This document shows positions 46,035 to 54,765 of a DNA stretch of 64,000 bases, one piece after another. Each line of letters opens with the position of its first letter. Positions within the stretch are counted from its first letter, which is position 1. The translations under genes and the position numbers were made by a program. This stretch comes from Phycisphaerae bacterium. Its GTDB lineage: Bacteria; Planctomycetota; Phycisphaerae; Tepidisphaerales; Tepidisphaeraceae. Where the stretch lies: positions 1 to 64,000 of the forward strand of contig BPJO01000008.1 of the NCBI GenBank assembly GCA_026004655.1, in the 5' to 3' direction. The notes beneath the pieces were generated by a model. It was not told the DNA's origin. It ran no database searches and worked only from the letters and a program-made list of their open reading frames with translations.

Positions 46035-47300
46035 ATGTCCACATTCACCTTGGCGGAACGAGGAAAAGCATTGAAAGCAAAGCACCGATCACGATTCGTC
46101 TCTTCGGAACTCAAAGAAGTGGTGGACTCCCATCCCTCTTTGGCTCCTAAACTCAAACACGTCGCTTTGTTCATTGAGTCGACGGGGTCGTATGGCAGAG
46201 GCTTGTTACAGGGGATCGCTCAATATAACCGTGAACGAGGGGGGTGGTCCACCTATTTTCGTCCGCATTCTTTGAATGATGCTCCCCCTAACTGGTTGAA
46301 AAACTGGAGGGGGGACGGGTTGCTGGTTCGGATCGAAACCCCACAAATGCTGGAAATCGTACAAAAACTCAATGTCCCAACGGTCAATCTTCGCAACACC
46401 CTGCCTAACGTCGATCTGCCTTATGTCAGCGTGGATAATGCCAAGGTCGCCCAGTTGGCTTATGAGCATCTGGCTGACAGAGGACTGAGGGAGTTTGCGT
46501 TCTGTGGTCGTTCGATCGGTGGAAACCCGGTTCTGCAACAGCGCCAAGATCATTTCTGCAAGCTGGTGGAAGCACACGGGGGAACATGTTACGTGTACAA
46601 CTCCGCAACCAAAGGGACCGAAGACTGGGAAGACGAACAGGCACAACTGTGTGAATGGATTTCAAGACTTCCCCGGCCTATCGGGATCATGGCGTGTAAT
46701 GACGAGCGTGGATTGCAGGTTTTGGACGCAGCCCGTCGGATCGGAGTTCGCGTACCGGATGATGTAGCTGTGATCGGGGTGGATAATGATGAAGCCTTGT
46801 GTGAGTTGTCCATTCCCCCACTGACCAGTATTGATGTCAATGCCCAGGCTATTGGGTATCACGCGGCTGGATTGTTGGATCAGATGATGAATGGTGCAAC
46901 CGTGCCGACCAATGAATTACGGTTGCCTCCTCGGACAGTGGTAACCCGCCGATCCACCGACGTTATTGCATCCGAAGACGAAGACGTGGCCTGGGCGGTT
47001 CAGTACATCCGCGCCAATGCTTGTCGAGGACTACGCGCTAGTGACGTTTTCAATCATCTTGGTATGGGACGAACAACCCTCCAGGAACGCATGAAACGCT
47101 ACACCGGTCGGACTGTTCACGGGGAAATCCAGCACGTTCGTCTGCAAAAAGCACAGAATCTCCTCGCGACAAGTGACCTGACGATCAAACAGGTGGCAAG
47201 AGAAAGTGGATTTTCCAGCGTCCAGTATCTGACCCGTGTTTTCAGGGCCATGACCGGTGAAACACCGGCAGGATACCGAAATAAACGTAACCGCAAATGA
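46035..47300 (+). CDS. XylR-type transcriptional regulator (LacI-like sensor + AraC DNA-binding domain)
   Basis: This 421-residue protein is a paralogue of the regulator at 42175-43395. After a basic N-terminal stretch of about 38 residues, the sensor domain begins with 'KHVALFIESTGSYGRGLLQG' and contains 'VAVIGVDNDEALCELSIPPL'. The AraC HTH domain has 'YIRANACRGLRASDVFNHLG' and 'IKQVARESGFSSVQYLTRVF'. GAGGAG precedes the ATG. It is divergent from the PEP-CTERM pectate lyase across a shared operator and is convergent with the GH2 gene, whose stop is 6 bases away. It is the most likely reader of the TGCG-N19-CGCA sites. Confidence 0.9.
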   Translation: MSTFTLAERGKALKAKHRSRFVSSELKEVVDSHPSLAPKLKHVALFIESTGSYGRGLLQGIAQYNRERGGWSTYFRPHSLNDAPPNWLKNWRGDGLLVRIETPQMLEIVQKLNVPTVNLRNTLPNVDLPYVSVDNAKVAQLAYEHLADRGLREFAFCGRSIGGNPVLQQRQDHFCKLVEAHGGTCYVYNSATKGTEDWEDEQAQLCEWISRLPRPIGIMACNDERGLQVLDAARRIGVRVPDDVAVIGVDNDEALCELSIPPLTSIDVNAQAIGYHAAGLLDQMMNGATVPTNELRLPPRTVVTRRSTDVIASEDEDVAWAVQYIRANACRGLRASDVFNHLGMGRTTLQERMKRYTGRTVHGEIQHVRLQKAQNLLATSDLTIKQVARESGFSSVQYLTRVFRAMTGETPAGYRNKRNRK

Positions 47301-47305
47301 AATCC

Positions 47306-49630
47306 TCACACCACCTTCAAGTCGATTCGAGCAGGCATTAGACCTTCTGCAGTGACGACGACTTTAGCCAAACCGGACGCAGGTTTGGATTTAATTAATC
47401 CGCATCCCAAACCGTGAAAAAGACTGCGTACCGGACCACGGTTCGACTCATGGCTGCTCGGATCGCCGTTGCCTACACCTAGCAGATCCGCGCATCCTTC
47501 CACTTGGAACCGAACTTTGTTGTCGGCCGTCGGGACAACACGGTCCTTCTCATCCACCGCGACGACATCGATCTGAATCACATCCATCCCATCACCACGG
47601 AGTGTTGTACGCATCGGATTCAGACGCAACCGGATCGGCTGACCGGTAGTTTCCACACGTACGGTCTGTACACATTTTCCGTTCCGATACCCCTTTGCTT
47701 CCAAACAGCCCGGTTCGTAACCAACTTTCCATTCCGTATGACCGTTCCTTTCAATTGCTTTGAGACCCAACGACTTACCGTTCAAAAACAGTTCCACCTC
47801 GTCATGATTCGAATAACACCATATATCAATCGGCTCCCCTTCGCGTCCAAACCAGTTCCAATGCGGGAAAAGATGGAGTACCGGTTCGTCCGACCACCAG
47901 CTTTTGTAGTAATGGTATAAATCCTTTGGAAACCCGCACAGATCCATCAACCCGAAATGCGAGCTTGTACAAGGCCACTTATACGGGATCGGTTCTCCGA
48001 AATAGTCATAGCCCGTCCAGACGAACGCCCCGGCCAGCCAGTCTCTTTCTGCGAAATACTTCCACCATTTTTCCGCAGGCGTGCCCCATCCGGGTGTTCT
48101 TCCGTCATAGCTTTTCACATAACCACGAACAGGGTCGTCCAGGTATTCCCCTCGGGTGGTCACCGCACTGGATTCTTCGGTCCCCACGATCGGTTGCTGG
48201 GGCATTCTCTCCCTGAACTTCTCGATACTCCCCACTTTCATGTAATTCCATCCCTGCACGTCCACGACGTTCATAAACCCTTCCGTGAAACCTCGATCAT
48301 GCATCGCGCTGGTAATCATTCGCGTCGGGTCCAAACGGCGGGCCAGACGAATCATTGTCCGACCGATCCGTTCACCAATGATGGACCACTGAATAGTGTG
48401 CTCTTCATTTCCAAGGGACCAGGCAATGATGCTAGGGTGGTTCCGGTCGCGAATGATCTGTGCCTCCAGCTGCTTGAGATGATCCGGAGACCCGCCGGGC
48501 AGACGATTCTCACACATCACTAGCATTCCAACACGGTCGGCAGCGTCCAGAAACTCGGGCGTCACCATGTAGTGGCTGCAACGGTATGCGTTGGATCCCA
48601 TTTCCTTGAGTTTTCTCAGTTTCCACTCGTGCAACGATTCCGGAACGGCAATGCCCACACCGGCGTGATGTTGATGATTACACGTACCCTTGATTTTGAC
48701 CGGCTTATCGTTCAGGAAAAATCCTTTGTCCTTATCCCAGCGGAGGGTTCTTACTCCAAAGGATGTTCGGACCTCGTCTACATCTTTTTCAGATGACGGT
48801 GATGCTTTCAAAACGCTCTGGAGAACATACAGATAAGGATCCTCGGGTGACCAAAGACGAACCTTTGACAACTTTAACGTTTGCTCAACAACCGTGGACG
48901 ACCAAGGCCCAAGCTCGATGGTCGTCTGTTCTATCGAACGGCCTACCGACGACACCAGCAATGAATGCACCAGTTCGTCCGAATCATTTTTGACTTCAGT
49001 CTTTATCCGTACGACGGCATCTTCCCCGGACACTTCGGGAACGATTTGAATTCCGTCATGGGCGATGTGTAAAGGATTCAGCTTGGTCAACCAGACATTT
49101 CGATAAATCCCCGCCCCTTCATACCACCAGCCTTCGTAGCAGGTGGCATCGACCCGTAGCACCACCACATTTTTTTGCCCGTAATTCAAAAAATCCGTGA
49201 TATCGTACCGAAACGGGGTATAACCGCTTTCATGTCGTCCTAGACGAAACCCGTTGACCCAGACCACACTGTCGCGAAAAACCCCATCAAACTCAACCCA
49301 GATGCGTTTGCCGAAGTCGGATTCAGGAATATCCAGGTTACGTCGATACCATCCGACAGAGTGTTGCGGAAAATCCGGTCCGATCTGTCGAAAGGAGTGC
49401 TCGACGATTTCACGATCTTCGCTACGGACCAGTGGAAGCTCCAGCGCCCAGTCATGCGGCACGTCGACGGTTTCCCATGCAGTGTCATCAAAATCCGGTT
49501 TGGCTGCACCTCGGGCTTCACCGGCTTTGACCAAGCTTCTGTCGTGACGGTAATGAAAATCCCGGCTCTCATCCCCGGCATGACCTAACGTGAACCGCCA
49601 ACCCAAGTTCAAACGTTCTCGTTCCCTCAT
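47306..49630 (-). CDS. Glycoside hydrolase family 2 (beta-galactosidase/beta-glucuronidase-like)
   Basis: This protein of about 774 residues has the GH2 jelly-roll sugar-binding domain ('GWYRRNLDIPESDFGKRIWV', 'GVFRDSVVWVNGFRLGRHES'), an Ig-like domain, and the catalytic barrel. The acid/base is in 'IIAWSLGNEEHT' and the nucleophile Glu in 'QPIVGTEESSAV'. A DUF4982-type domain ('WCYSNHDEVELFLNGKSLG') and an Ig-like end follow. No signal peptide is seen, so it may act on imported oligosaccharides. The frame is open to 49648; the ATG at 49630 with GGAG upstream is preferred. It is divergent from a pectate lyase with an operator between them. Confidence 0.9.
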   Translation of the reverse strand: MRERERLNLGWRFTLGHAGDESRDFHYRHDRSLVKAGEARGAAKPDFDDTAWETVDVPHDWALELPLVRSEDREIVEHSFRQIGPDFPQHSVGWYRRNLDIPESDFGKRIWVEFDGVFRDSVVWVNGFRLGRHESGYTPFRYDITDFLNYGQKNVVVLRVDATCYEGWWYEGAGIYRNVWLTKLNPLHIAHDGIQIVPEVSGEDAVVRIKTEVKNDSDELVHSLLVSSVGRSIEQTTIELGPWSSTVVEQTLKLSKVRLWSPEDPYLYVLQSVLKASPSSEKDVDEVRTSFGVRTLRWDKDKGFFLNDKPVKIKGTCNHQHHAGVGIAVPESLHEWKLRKLKEMGSNAYRCSHYMVTPEFLDAADRVGMLVMCENRLPGGSPDHLKQLEAQIIRDRNHPSIIAWSLGNEEHTIQWSIIGERIGRTMIRLARRLDPTRMITSAMHDRGFTEGFMNVVDVQGWNYMKVGSIEKFRERMPQQPIVGTEESSAVTTRGEYLDDPVRGYVKSYDGRTPGWGTPAEKWWKYFAERDWLAGAFVWTGYDYFGEPIPYKWPCTSSHFGLMDLCGFPKDLYHYYKSWWSDEPVLHLFPHWNWFGREGEPIDIWCYSNHDEVELFLNGKSLGLKAIERNGHTEWKVGYEPGCLEAKGYRNGKCVQTVRVETTGQPIRLRLNPMRTTLRGDGMDVIQIDVVAVDEKDRVVPTADNKVRFQVEGCADLLGVGNGDPSSHESNRGPVRSLFHGLGCGLIKSKPASGLAKVVVTAEGLMPARIDLKVV

Positions 49631-49676
49631 ACGTGTGTCTCCAGACACTCAAACATATCACAGTCCGAAGCGGGTA

Positions 49677-49703
49677 TGCGCATTTTTGCAAAACTCTTAC
49701 GCA
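49677..49703. promoter_or_regulatory. Operator candidate TGCG-N19-CGCA between GH2 and pectate lyase
   Basis: TGCGCAT (49677-49683) and TTACGCA (49697-49703) frame 27 bp, the same length and outer arms as the site at 45951. It lies 47-73 bases before the GH2 ATG and 85-111 before the pectate lyase GTG. Confidence 0.65.
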
Positions 49704-49787
49704 TAGTTGTACTGCGCGCCCTTCCAGACATGGATATTCTAAAAAAACAACACAACATTGGGTCTGAACATTGAGGAGGAACACCCT

Positions 49788-51485
49788 GTGACGCGAATCC
49801 GATCTGCAGCTGCCATCGTGCTTACTGTTTCTGCAATGGTCTGGGCGCAATATCCTCAGATCGACCCTCAGATTCAATCCGCTGCCGACGCAACCAGAAA
49901 GGAGGACTCACATCGTTCCAAAAAATTATGGGAACAAGCCCAACCCGTTCTCAAGGAATGGGAAGCCAACGGTAAACCCTATATCCCTTGGGCTTCTAAG
50001 CCTTCGGATTTACCCCAGGCTTCTATTCCCGCTTTTCCCGGTGCCTGGGGAGGGGGAATGTATTCCTTCGGTGGACGAGGTGGAAAAGTCTATGTCGTGA
50101 CTAGTCTAGAAGATTCAGGCCCGGGAACCCTCCGTGAAGCCTGTGAAGCCGTCGGACCTCGGATCGTCGTCTTCAACGTCGCTGGTATCATCCGTCTTAA
50201 AAACCGGATTAATATCCGGGCACCTTACATCACCATCGTTGGCAATACCGCACCCGGGGATGGGGTCTGCGTCGCGGGTGAATCGTTTGAAATCGACACC
50301 CACGATGTGATCATTCGTCACATGCGATTCCGACGCGGCGAAACGGATGTCACGAACCGCAACGACTCGATTGGTGGCAATCCGATCGGAAATATCATGA
50401 TCGATCACGTTTCAGCCTCCTGGGGACTCGACGAAAACATGTCCATGTATCGACACATGTACTCTCCCCCCGATGGCAGCAAAGATCTGAAACTTCCCAC
50501 AGTCAATATCACCATCCAGAACTCAATCTTTTCAGAATGTCTGAACATGTATAACCACGCCTTCGGTTCAACAATCGGTGGTTATAACTCCACATTCCAT
50601 CACAATCTCTGGGCCAGTAATTCAGGACGAAATCCGAGTATCGGTATGAATGGTGATTTCGGATTCTTTAATAATGTCATTTATAACTGGGTCCACCGAA
50701 CCACCGACGGCGGAGACCACCTTTCCTACTACAACATCATCAACAATTACTGGAAACCAGGACCTGCAACCCCGGAAGGAGATATTTCCTTCCGAATACT
50801 CAAACCCGAAGCTCGACGAGGAAAAAACGTTCCTAAACAGTTCGGTAAAGCCTATGTCTCCGGAAATATTGTCGAAGGGAACGAAACCGTCTCTACCAAT
50901 AACTGGGCAGGGGGTGTCCAGATCGAAGATGACGAATTGCCTGCGGGTATGACCCGAGAGCAAATTCTCGCGCAAATTCGTGTTGATCAACCTTTCCCTC
51001 ACGCCCCTGTCCCCATTCAACCTGCCCGAGAAGCTTACGAAACCGTTTTGTCTAACGCCGGAGCAACCTTGCCCGTGCGAGACGCGGTAGACGCCCGGAT
51101 TATCCATTCCGTTCGAACAGGAACCGTCACATCCCCTACCACTGTGGAAGACATTACCCCACGTCTTCAAGCGGTGAAATACTCCCCCGAACGTATTTCC
51201 GCCATCAAAAGTCTGGCGGAACGGGGAATCATTTACGACCCTGCTCAAGTGGGGGGATATCCTGAATACAAGGGAGAACCCTATCCGGACGCCGATTCGG
51301 ACGGGATGCCCGATGCATGGGAACAAAAGTATGGACTGAATCCTCACGACTCGTCCGATGCATCTGGGGATCTGAACGGAGACGGATATACCAATATCGA
51401 AAAGTTTATTTACGGAATCGATCCGACAAAAAAGGTCGATTGGACTGACTTGAAGAACAATGTCGATCCACTCACCAGGCGTTAG
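49788..51485 (+). CDS. Secreted PL1-like pectate lyase
   Basis: This protein of about 565 residues has a signal peptide (residues about 5-21, 'SAAAIVLTVSAMVWAQ') and a helical linker of about 50 residues. The pectate-lyase beta-helix follows: 'IPAFPGAWGGGMYSFGGRGG', 'TLREACEAVGPRIVVFNVAG', 'ITIVGNTAPGDGVCVAG', 'NIMIDHVSASWGLDEN', 'YNSTFHHNLWASNSGRNPS'. A C-terminal calcium-type segment 'DADSDGMPDAWEQKYGLNP' and 'GDLNGDGYTNIEKFIYG' closes it. The GTG at 49788 has GAGGAGG placed ideally before it. Unlike the other pectate lyase, it has no PEP-CTERM tail. Confidence 0.92.
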   Translation: MTRIRSAAAIVLTVSAMVWAQYPQIDPQIQSAADATRKEDSHRSKKLWEQAQPVLKEWEANGKPYIPWASKPSDLPQASIPAFPGAWGGGMYSFGGRGGKVYVVTSLEDSGPGTLREACEAVGPRIVVFNVAGIIRLKNRINIRAPYITIVGNTAPGDGVCVAGESFEIDTHDVIIRHMRFRRGETDVTNRNDSIGGNPIGNIMIDHVSASWGLDENMSMYRHMYSPPDGSKDLKLPTVNITIQNSIFSECLNMYNHAFGSTIGGYNSTFHHNLWASNSGRNPSIGMNGDFGFFNNVIYNWVHRTTDGGDHLSYYNIINNYWKPGPATPEGDISFRILKPEARRGKNVPKQFGKAYVSGNIVEGNETVSTNNWAGGVQIEDDELPAGMTREQILAQIRVDQPFPHAPVPIQPAREAYETVLSNAGATLPVRDAVDARIIHSVRTGTVTSPTTVEDITPRLQAVKYSPERISAIKSLAERGIIYDPAQVGGYPEYKGEPYPDADSDGMPDAWEQKYGLNPHDSSDASGDLNGDGYTNIEKFIYGIDPTKKVDWTDLKNNVDPLTRR

Positions 51486-51504
51486 TCTTCTAGCTTCCTC
51501 CGCG

Positions 51505-51540
51505 TCGTCGCCCGCGGCCTGTTCGCGGGCGACGATTGTT
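51505..51540 (+). terminator. Strong hairpin between pectate lyase and the six-gene run
   Basis: A perfect 12-bp stem (TCGTCGCCCGCG / CGCGGGCGACGA) with a 7-base loop is followed only by TTGTT. It lies 12 bases before the next start codon, so it could cause partial termination or protect the upstream mRNA end. Confidence 0.55.
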
Positions 51541-51551
51541 GAAGCTCATCT

Positions 51552-53528
51552 ATGCGAATCACTCTTAATAACTTCGACCTGGAATTGACCCTTCACGCTC
51601 ATCGATACGGGCATTGGATTCCTTTGGTTCTTGAATCGAAGGGGCATCGATGGATCGCGTCTTATGACGGTTTGGAGTCGGTTTTGGCAATTACCGACCA
51701 GAAGTCGGATCAAATCGATTTTAATCTTTCCTGTCGTTCACCTTGGATGACCCGGCTACGCTTTAAAGTGTCTGTTCCGGGGCATTCCGACCTTTTCCAT
51801 CTGATCCCCGGAAACATCCACGGCGATAATAATGCCGAGCACGTTCGGCCCGGAGAGTTTCCGTGTCTGACCCCACCTCACCCGTCTTATCGTAACCGAG
51901 CACCACTTTGGGAGTTTCGGGCTGACAGGGCTTCTCATCCCGTTTCGATTCTTTGTTGTGATACCGGCGCCGTCGGGATGTGGATCGACCCTTACTCTTC
52001 CAATCACGAAGTAGAAGACGGATATATTCGTAACGGGGTTTTGGCCGAATTGCCCAATACCATCGGTGTCTCGCTTGGTTATGGTAATGACCCGTTAACA
52101 TTCAACGACAAAACCTATTTCATCCCGTCCACTTCTGACCATTTTCGAAAAGCGTCTGTGAAGGTGACCTTATTCGCCCGTCGTGGACATCATCGAGGTG
52201 AGGCACATTCGATTATTCGCTGTATTTATGATCACACTCGCGAGAAACCGGTCCACAAAAGGACTCCTTCTGAAGCACTTCATGCGCTTGCCAAGGCGTT
52301 TATTGAAGTAAACTGGTCTGAAGACCTTCAGCAATACACCAATCGTCGATACGACCCCACAACCAAAACCTTCAAACCCTGGCGGGCTATCGTGGAAATC
52401 GGATGGACCGGCGGGAGCATGATGGCGTATCCGTTTGAACTCGCCAAACGACTGTTCCCTGATCTTCGCTTCCCAAAATCCGGACGACAGATTCTCGATC
52501 AGATCTGTTCAGGTTACAGATCCGTCTCGGGATTTATTGAAGACACTACTTTGAACCGTTTTACGCGAAATATTCCTGACGGATGGAATGACAGCACGAT
52601 CAATGGGTGGTGGAGCGGATTTATTCCGATTACCCAAGACAATCACTGTGCTTATACCCAAGGACATGCAGCCTATTATTTGCTTCGATCAGCAATGCTC
52701 GACCAGGATCGACATGCAAACTGGGTTCGGGCCGCCCAATATGTTCTAGAAACGGCTATATCACTTCAACGAGATGATGGGGCGTTCGGATATGTGTTCA
52801 GTTCACAGGAAAAACGGGTGGTCGATTATGAAGGTTTTGCCGGCTGCTGGTTCGCAGCGGCGCTTCCACTTTTATACCGCCTGACCGGAAACAAAAAATA
52901 TCTCGAATCAGCCGAACATGCGATGCATTATTATCACCACTTTGTTCAACATCTCTCGGCATGGGGATCCCCGATGGACACCTGCAAAAGTGTCGATTCT
53001 GAGGGGAATCTGGCTTTTATACGGGCAACGAGACATCTCCATGAATTGAACGGTTCGGATACTTACCTCAACATGCTACGGGACGGAGCACACTACGAAT
53101 ATTTGTGGAGATATGGTTTTCGTAGTCGTCCTGAAGCCCCGCCTTTGAAGAACAGTTTCTGGAACTCTTGCGGCGGCTCGATCACCAGCGTTTCCAACCC
53201 GCACATGCATCCGATGAGTGTCATCGCGACATCGGATCTGAAGTATCTGGGGACCGTCACTTCTGATCCATATCATTTCCGACGGGCAGAAGACGGACTA
53301 GCCTGGCTGATGTGCACGATGGAACTCTACCCGGAATCAACCGGATATGGTCGGTATGGTGTTTTATCCGAGAGGACCTGTCCTAGTGACGGACTGTTGT
53401 CCGAACGGTATGCCGACGGAACACCCGCAAGTACCTGGTGGAGTTATAACGCTTGGGCTGCTGCCTGCGCGATGGAAGCTTTGGCTCATCATTTGATTGA
53501 AACTGGTGACAACAATCGGAAGGGTTGA
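51552..53528 (+). CDS. Unclassified protein with six-hairpin-glycosidase-like features
   Basis: This 658-residue protein has a beta-rich N-terminal ~220 residues and a helical part whose repeated aromatic helices resemble (alpha/alpha)6-barrel glycosidases, for example 'FAGCWFAAALPLLYRLTGNK', 'YLESAEHAMHYYHHF' and 'TRHLHELNGSDTYLNMLRDG'. Acidic and aromatic stretches such as 'DGWNDSTINGWWSGFI' may form a sugar-binding site. There is no signal peptide, so it is probably cytoplasmic. No known CAZy family could be assigned from reading alone. It opens the six-gene run, and the next gene starts 8 bases after its stop. Confidence 0.7.
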   Translation: MRITLNNFDLELTLHAHRYGHWIPLVLESKGHRWIASYDGLESVLAITDQKSDQIDFNLSCRSPWMTRLRFKVSVPGHSDLFHLIPGNIHGDNNAEHVRPGEFPCLTPPHPSYRNRAPLWEFRADRASHPVSILCCDTGAVGMWIDPYSSNHEVEDGYIRNGVLAELPNTIGVSLGYGNDPLTFNDKTYFIPSTSDHFRKASVKVTLFARRGHHRGEAHSIIRCIYDHTREKPVHKRTPSEALHALAKAFIEVNWSEDLQQYTNRRYDPTTKTFKPWRAIVEIGWTGGSMMAYPFELAKRLFPDLRFPKSGRQILDQICSGYRSVSGFIEDTTLNRFTRNIPDGWNDSTINGWWSGFIPITQDNHCAYTQGHAAYYLLRSAMLDQDRHANWVRAAQYVLETAISLQRDDGAFGYVFSSQEKRVVDYEGFAGCWFAAALPLLYRLTGNKKYLESAEHAMHYYHHFVQHLSAWGSPMDTCKSVDSEGNLAFIRATRHLHELNGSDTYLNMLRDGAHYEYLWRYGFRSRPEAPPLKNSFWNSCGGSITSVSNPHMHPMSVIATSDLKYLGTVTSDPYHFRRAEDGLAWLMCTMELYPESTGYGRYGVLSERTCPSDGLLSERYADGTPASTWWSYNAWAAACAMEALAHHLIETGDNNRKG

Positions 53529-53535
53529 TCGAATC

Positions 53536-54765
53536 ATGTCTGAACCACTGACGATCGTTCTAGCGGGAATAAACGGCTACGGCAGACGTTATCTCAACGC
53601 AATTCTGAATCCACCTGCCCATGCAAATATCAAACTGATTGCAACCGTAGATCCATTCGGCGAAAAGTATGATCGCCTCGGAGAATTGCGAAAAAAGGGG
53701 GTGCTTCATTTTAATTCGCTGCAAGAATTCTATCAGTCTCATACCGTGGACCTGCTGGTCATTGCGTCACCAATCCAGCTTCACGCGGAGCAGATCTGCT
53801 TGGCGTTGCAACACGGGAGTAACGTGTTATGCGAGAAACCGTTGTGTTGTTCGACAGAAGATGCTGCCCGGATCGCCAACATGCAACGACGATTCAACCG
53901 ACATGTGACCGTTGCTTTTCAATGGTCCTTCAGCGGTGCGATGCAGGAACTCAAAGCGGACATCCTAGCCGGACGGTTCGGGGCCCCAAAACGTCTCCGG
54001 TGCATGGCACTTTGGCCTCGCGATCAGGTCTATTACCAGCGGAATGACTGGGCCGGAAAAATCAGAGATTCGATCGGGCGGGCCGTTTTTGATAGTCCTG
54101 TGAATAATGCCTGTGCTCACTGTTTACATAACCTGTTACATGTTATTGGGCCCACCGTGTATACGAGTGCAAATCCGCTCCGTGTCGAAGCAGAATTGTT
54201 CCGTGCTAATCCGATCGAAAATTATGACACCGCCGTCCTGAGATGTTATACGGATGCGGGTGTACCGCTTCTGTTTGTTACATCTCATGCGACTAGAAAC
54301 CTCTTAGGACCGATGTTTTACTTCGAGTTTGAGAATGCGGTCCTGCATTATCATGAAGCCCCCCACGCAGTCATCAAGGTAACTTTTGAAACGGGTTCAT
54401 CGTTATGCTATGGGTGTCCGACCGAGCCGGATGAAAATAAACTCTGGCGAACCATCGAAACGATTCGATCTAACAAACCATCGTGGAGTTCCATCGAAGC
54501 AGCCACGTCACACACACACGCCGTGGCTATGGCTCAACAGTCTCCACGAGGGATCATTTCTTTCCCCAAACGACTCATCCGGCGGATCGGTCAAACGCCT
54601 CATGAAACCATTGTCGTTCAGGGTCTAGATTCAGCTTTGAAAAGATGTTACGAGGCGTTTGCGCTACCTTCCGAACTAGGGATCGCTTGGGCAACCAAAC
54701 CCGCCCTTCAATCAAAAGTTCGATTGACCTCGACCCAATCTGCGAACCGCGAGATAGTTGTATGA
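53536..54765 (+). CDS. Gfo/Idh/MocA-type oxidoreductase
   Basis: This NAD(P)-binding oxidoreductase of about 409 residues starts with 'TIVLAGINGYGRRYLNAIL'. This is a variant of the GxGxxG dinucleotide loop, with Asn-Gly in place of the second glycine step. 'GSNVLCEKPLCCSTEDAARI' contains the catalytic-Lys segment EKP. The C-terminal domain is a beta sheet typical of the family. Substrates of relatives are sugars, sugar acids and inositols. The ATG at 53536 is chosen because it directly follows the upstream stop. Its stop overlaps the next start as ATGA, so translation is coupled. Confidence 0.88.
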   Translation: MSEPLTIVLAGINGYGRRYLNAILNPPAHANIKLIATVDPFGEKYDRLGELRKKGVLHFNSLQEFYQSHTVDLLVIASPIQLHAEQICLALQHGSNVLCEKPLCCSTEDAARIANMQRRFNRHVTVAFQWSFSGAMQELKADILAGRFGAPKRLRCMALWPRDQVYYQRNDWAGKIRDSIGRAVFDSPVNNACAHCLHNLLHVIGPTVYTSANPLRVEAELFRANPIENYDTAVLRCYTDAGVPLLFVTSHATRNLLGPMFYFEFENAVLHYHEAPHAVIKVTFETGSSLCYGCPTEPDENKLWRTIETIRSNKPSWSSIEAATSHTHAVAMAQQSPRGIISFPKRLIRRIGQTPHETIVVQGLDSALKRCYEAFALPSELGIAWATKPALQSKVRLTSTQSANREIVV

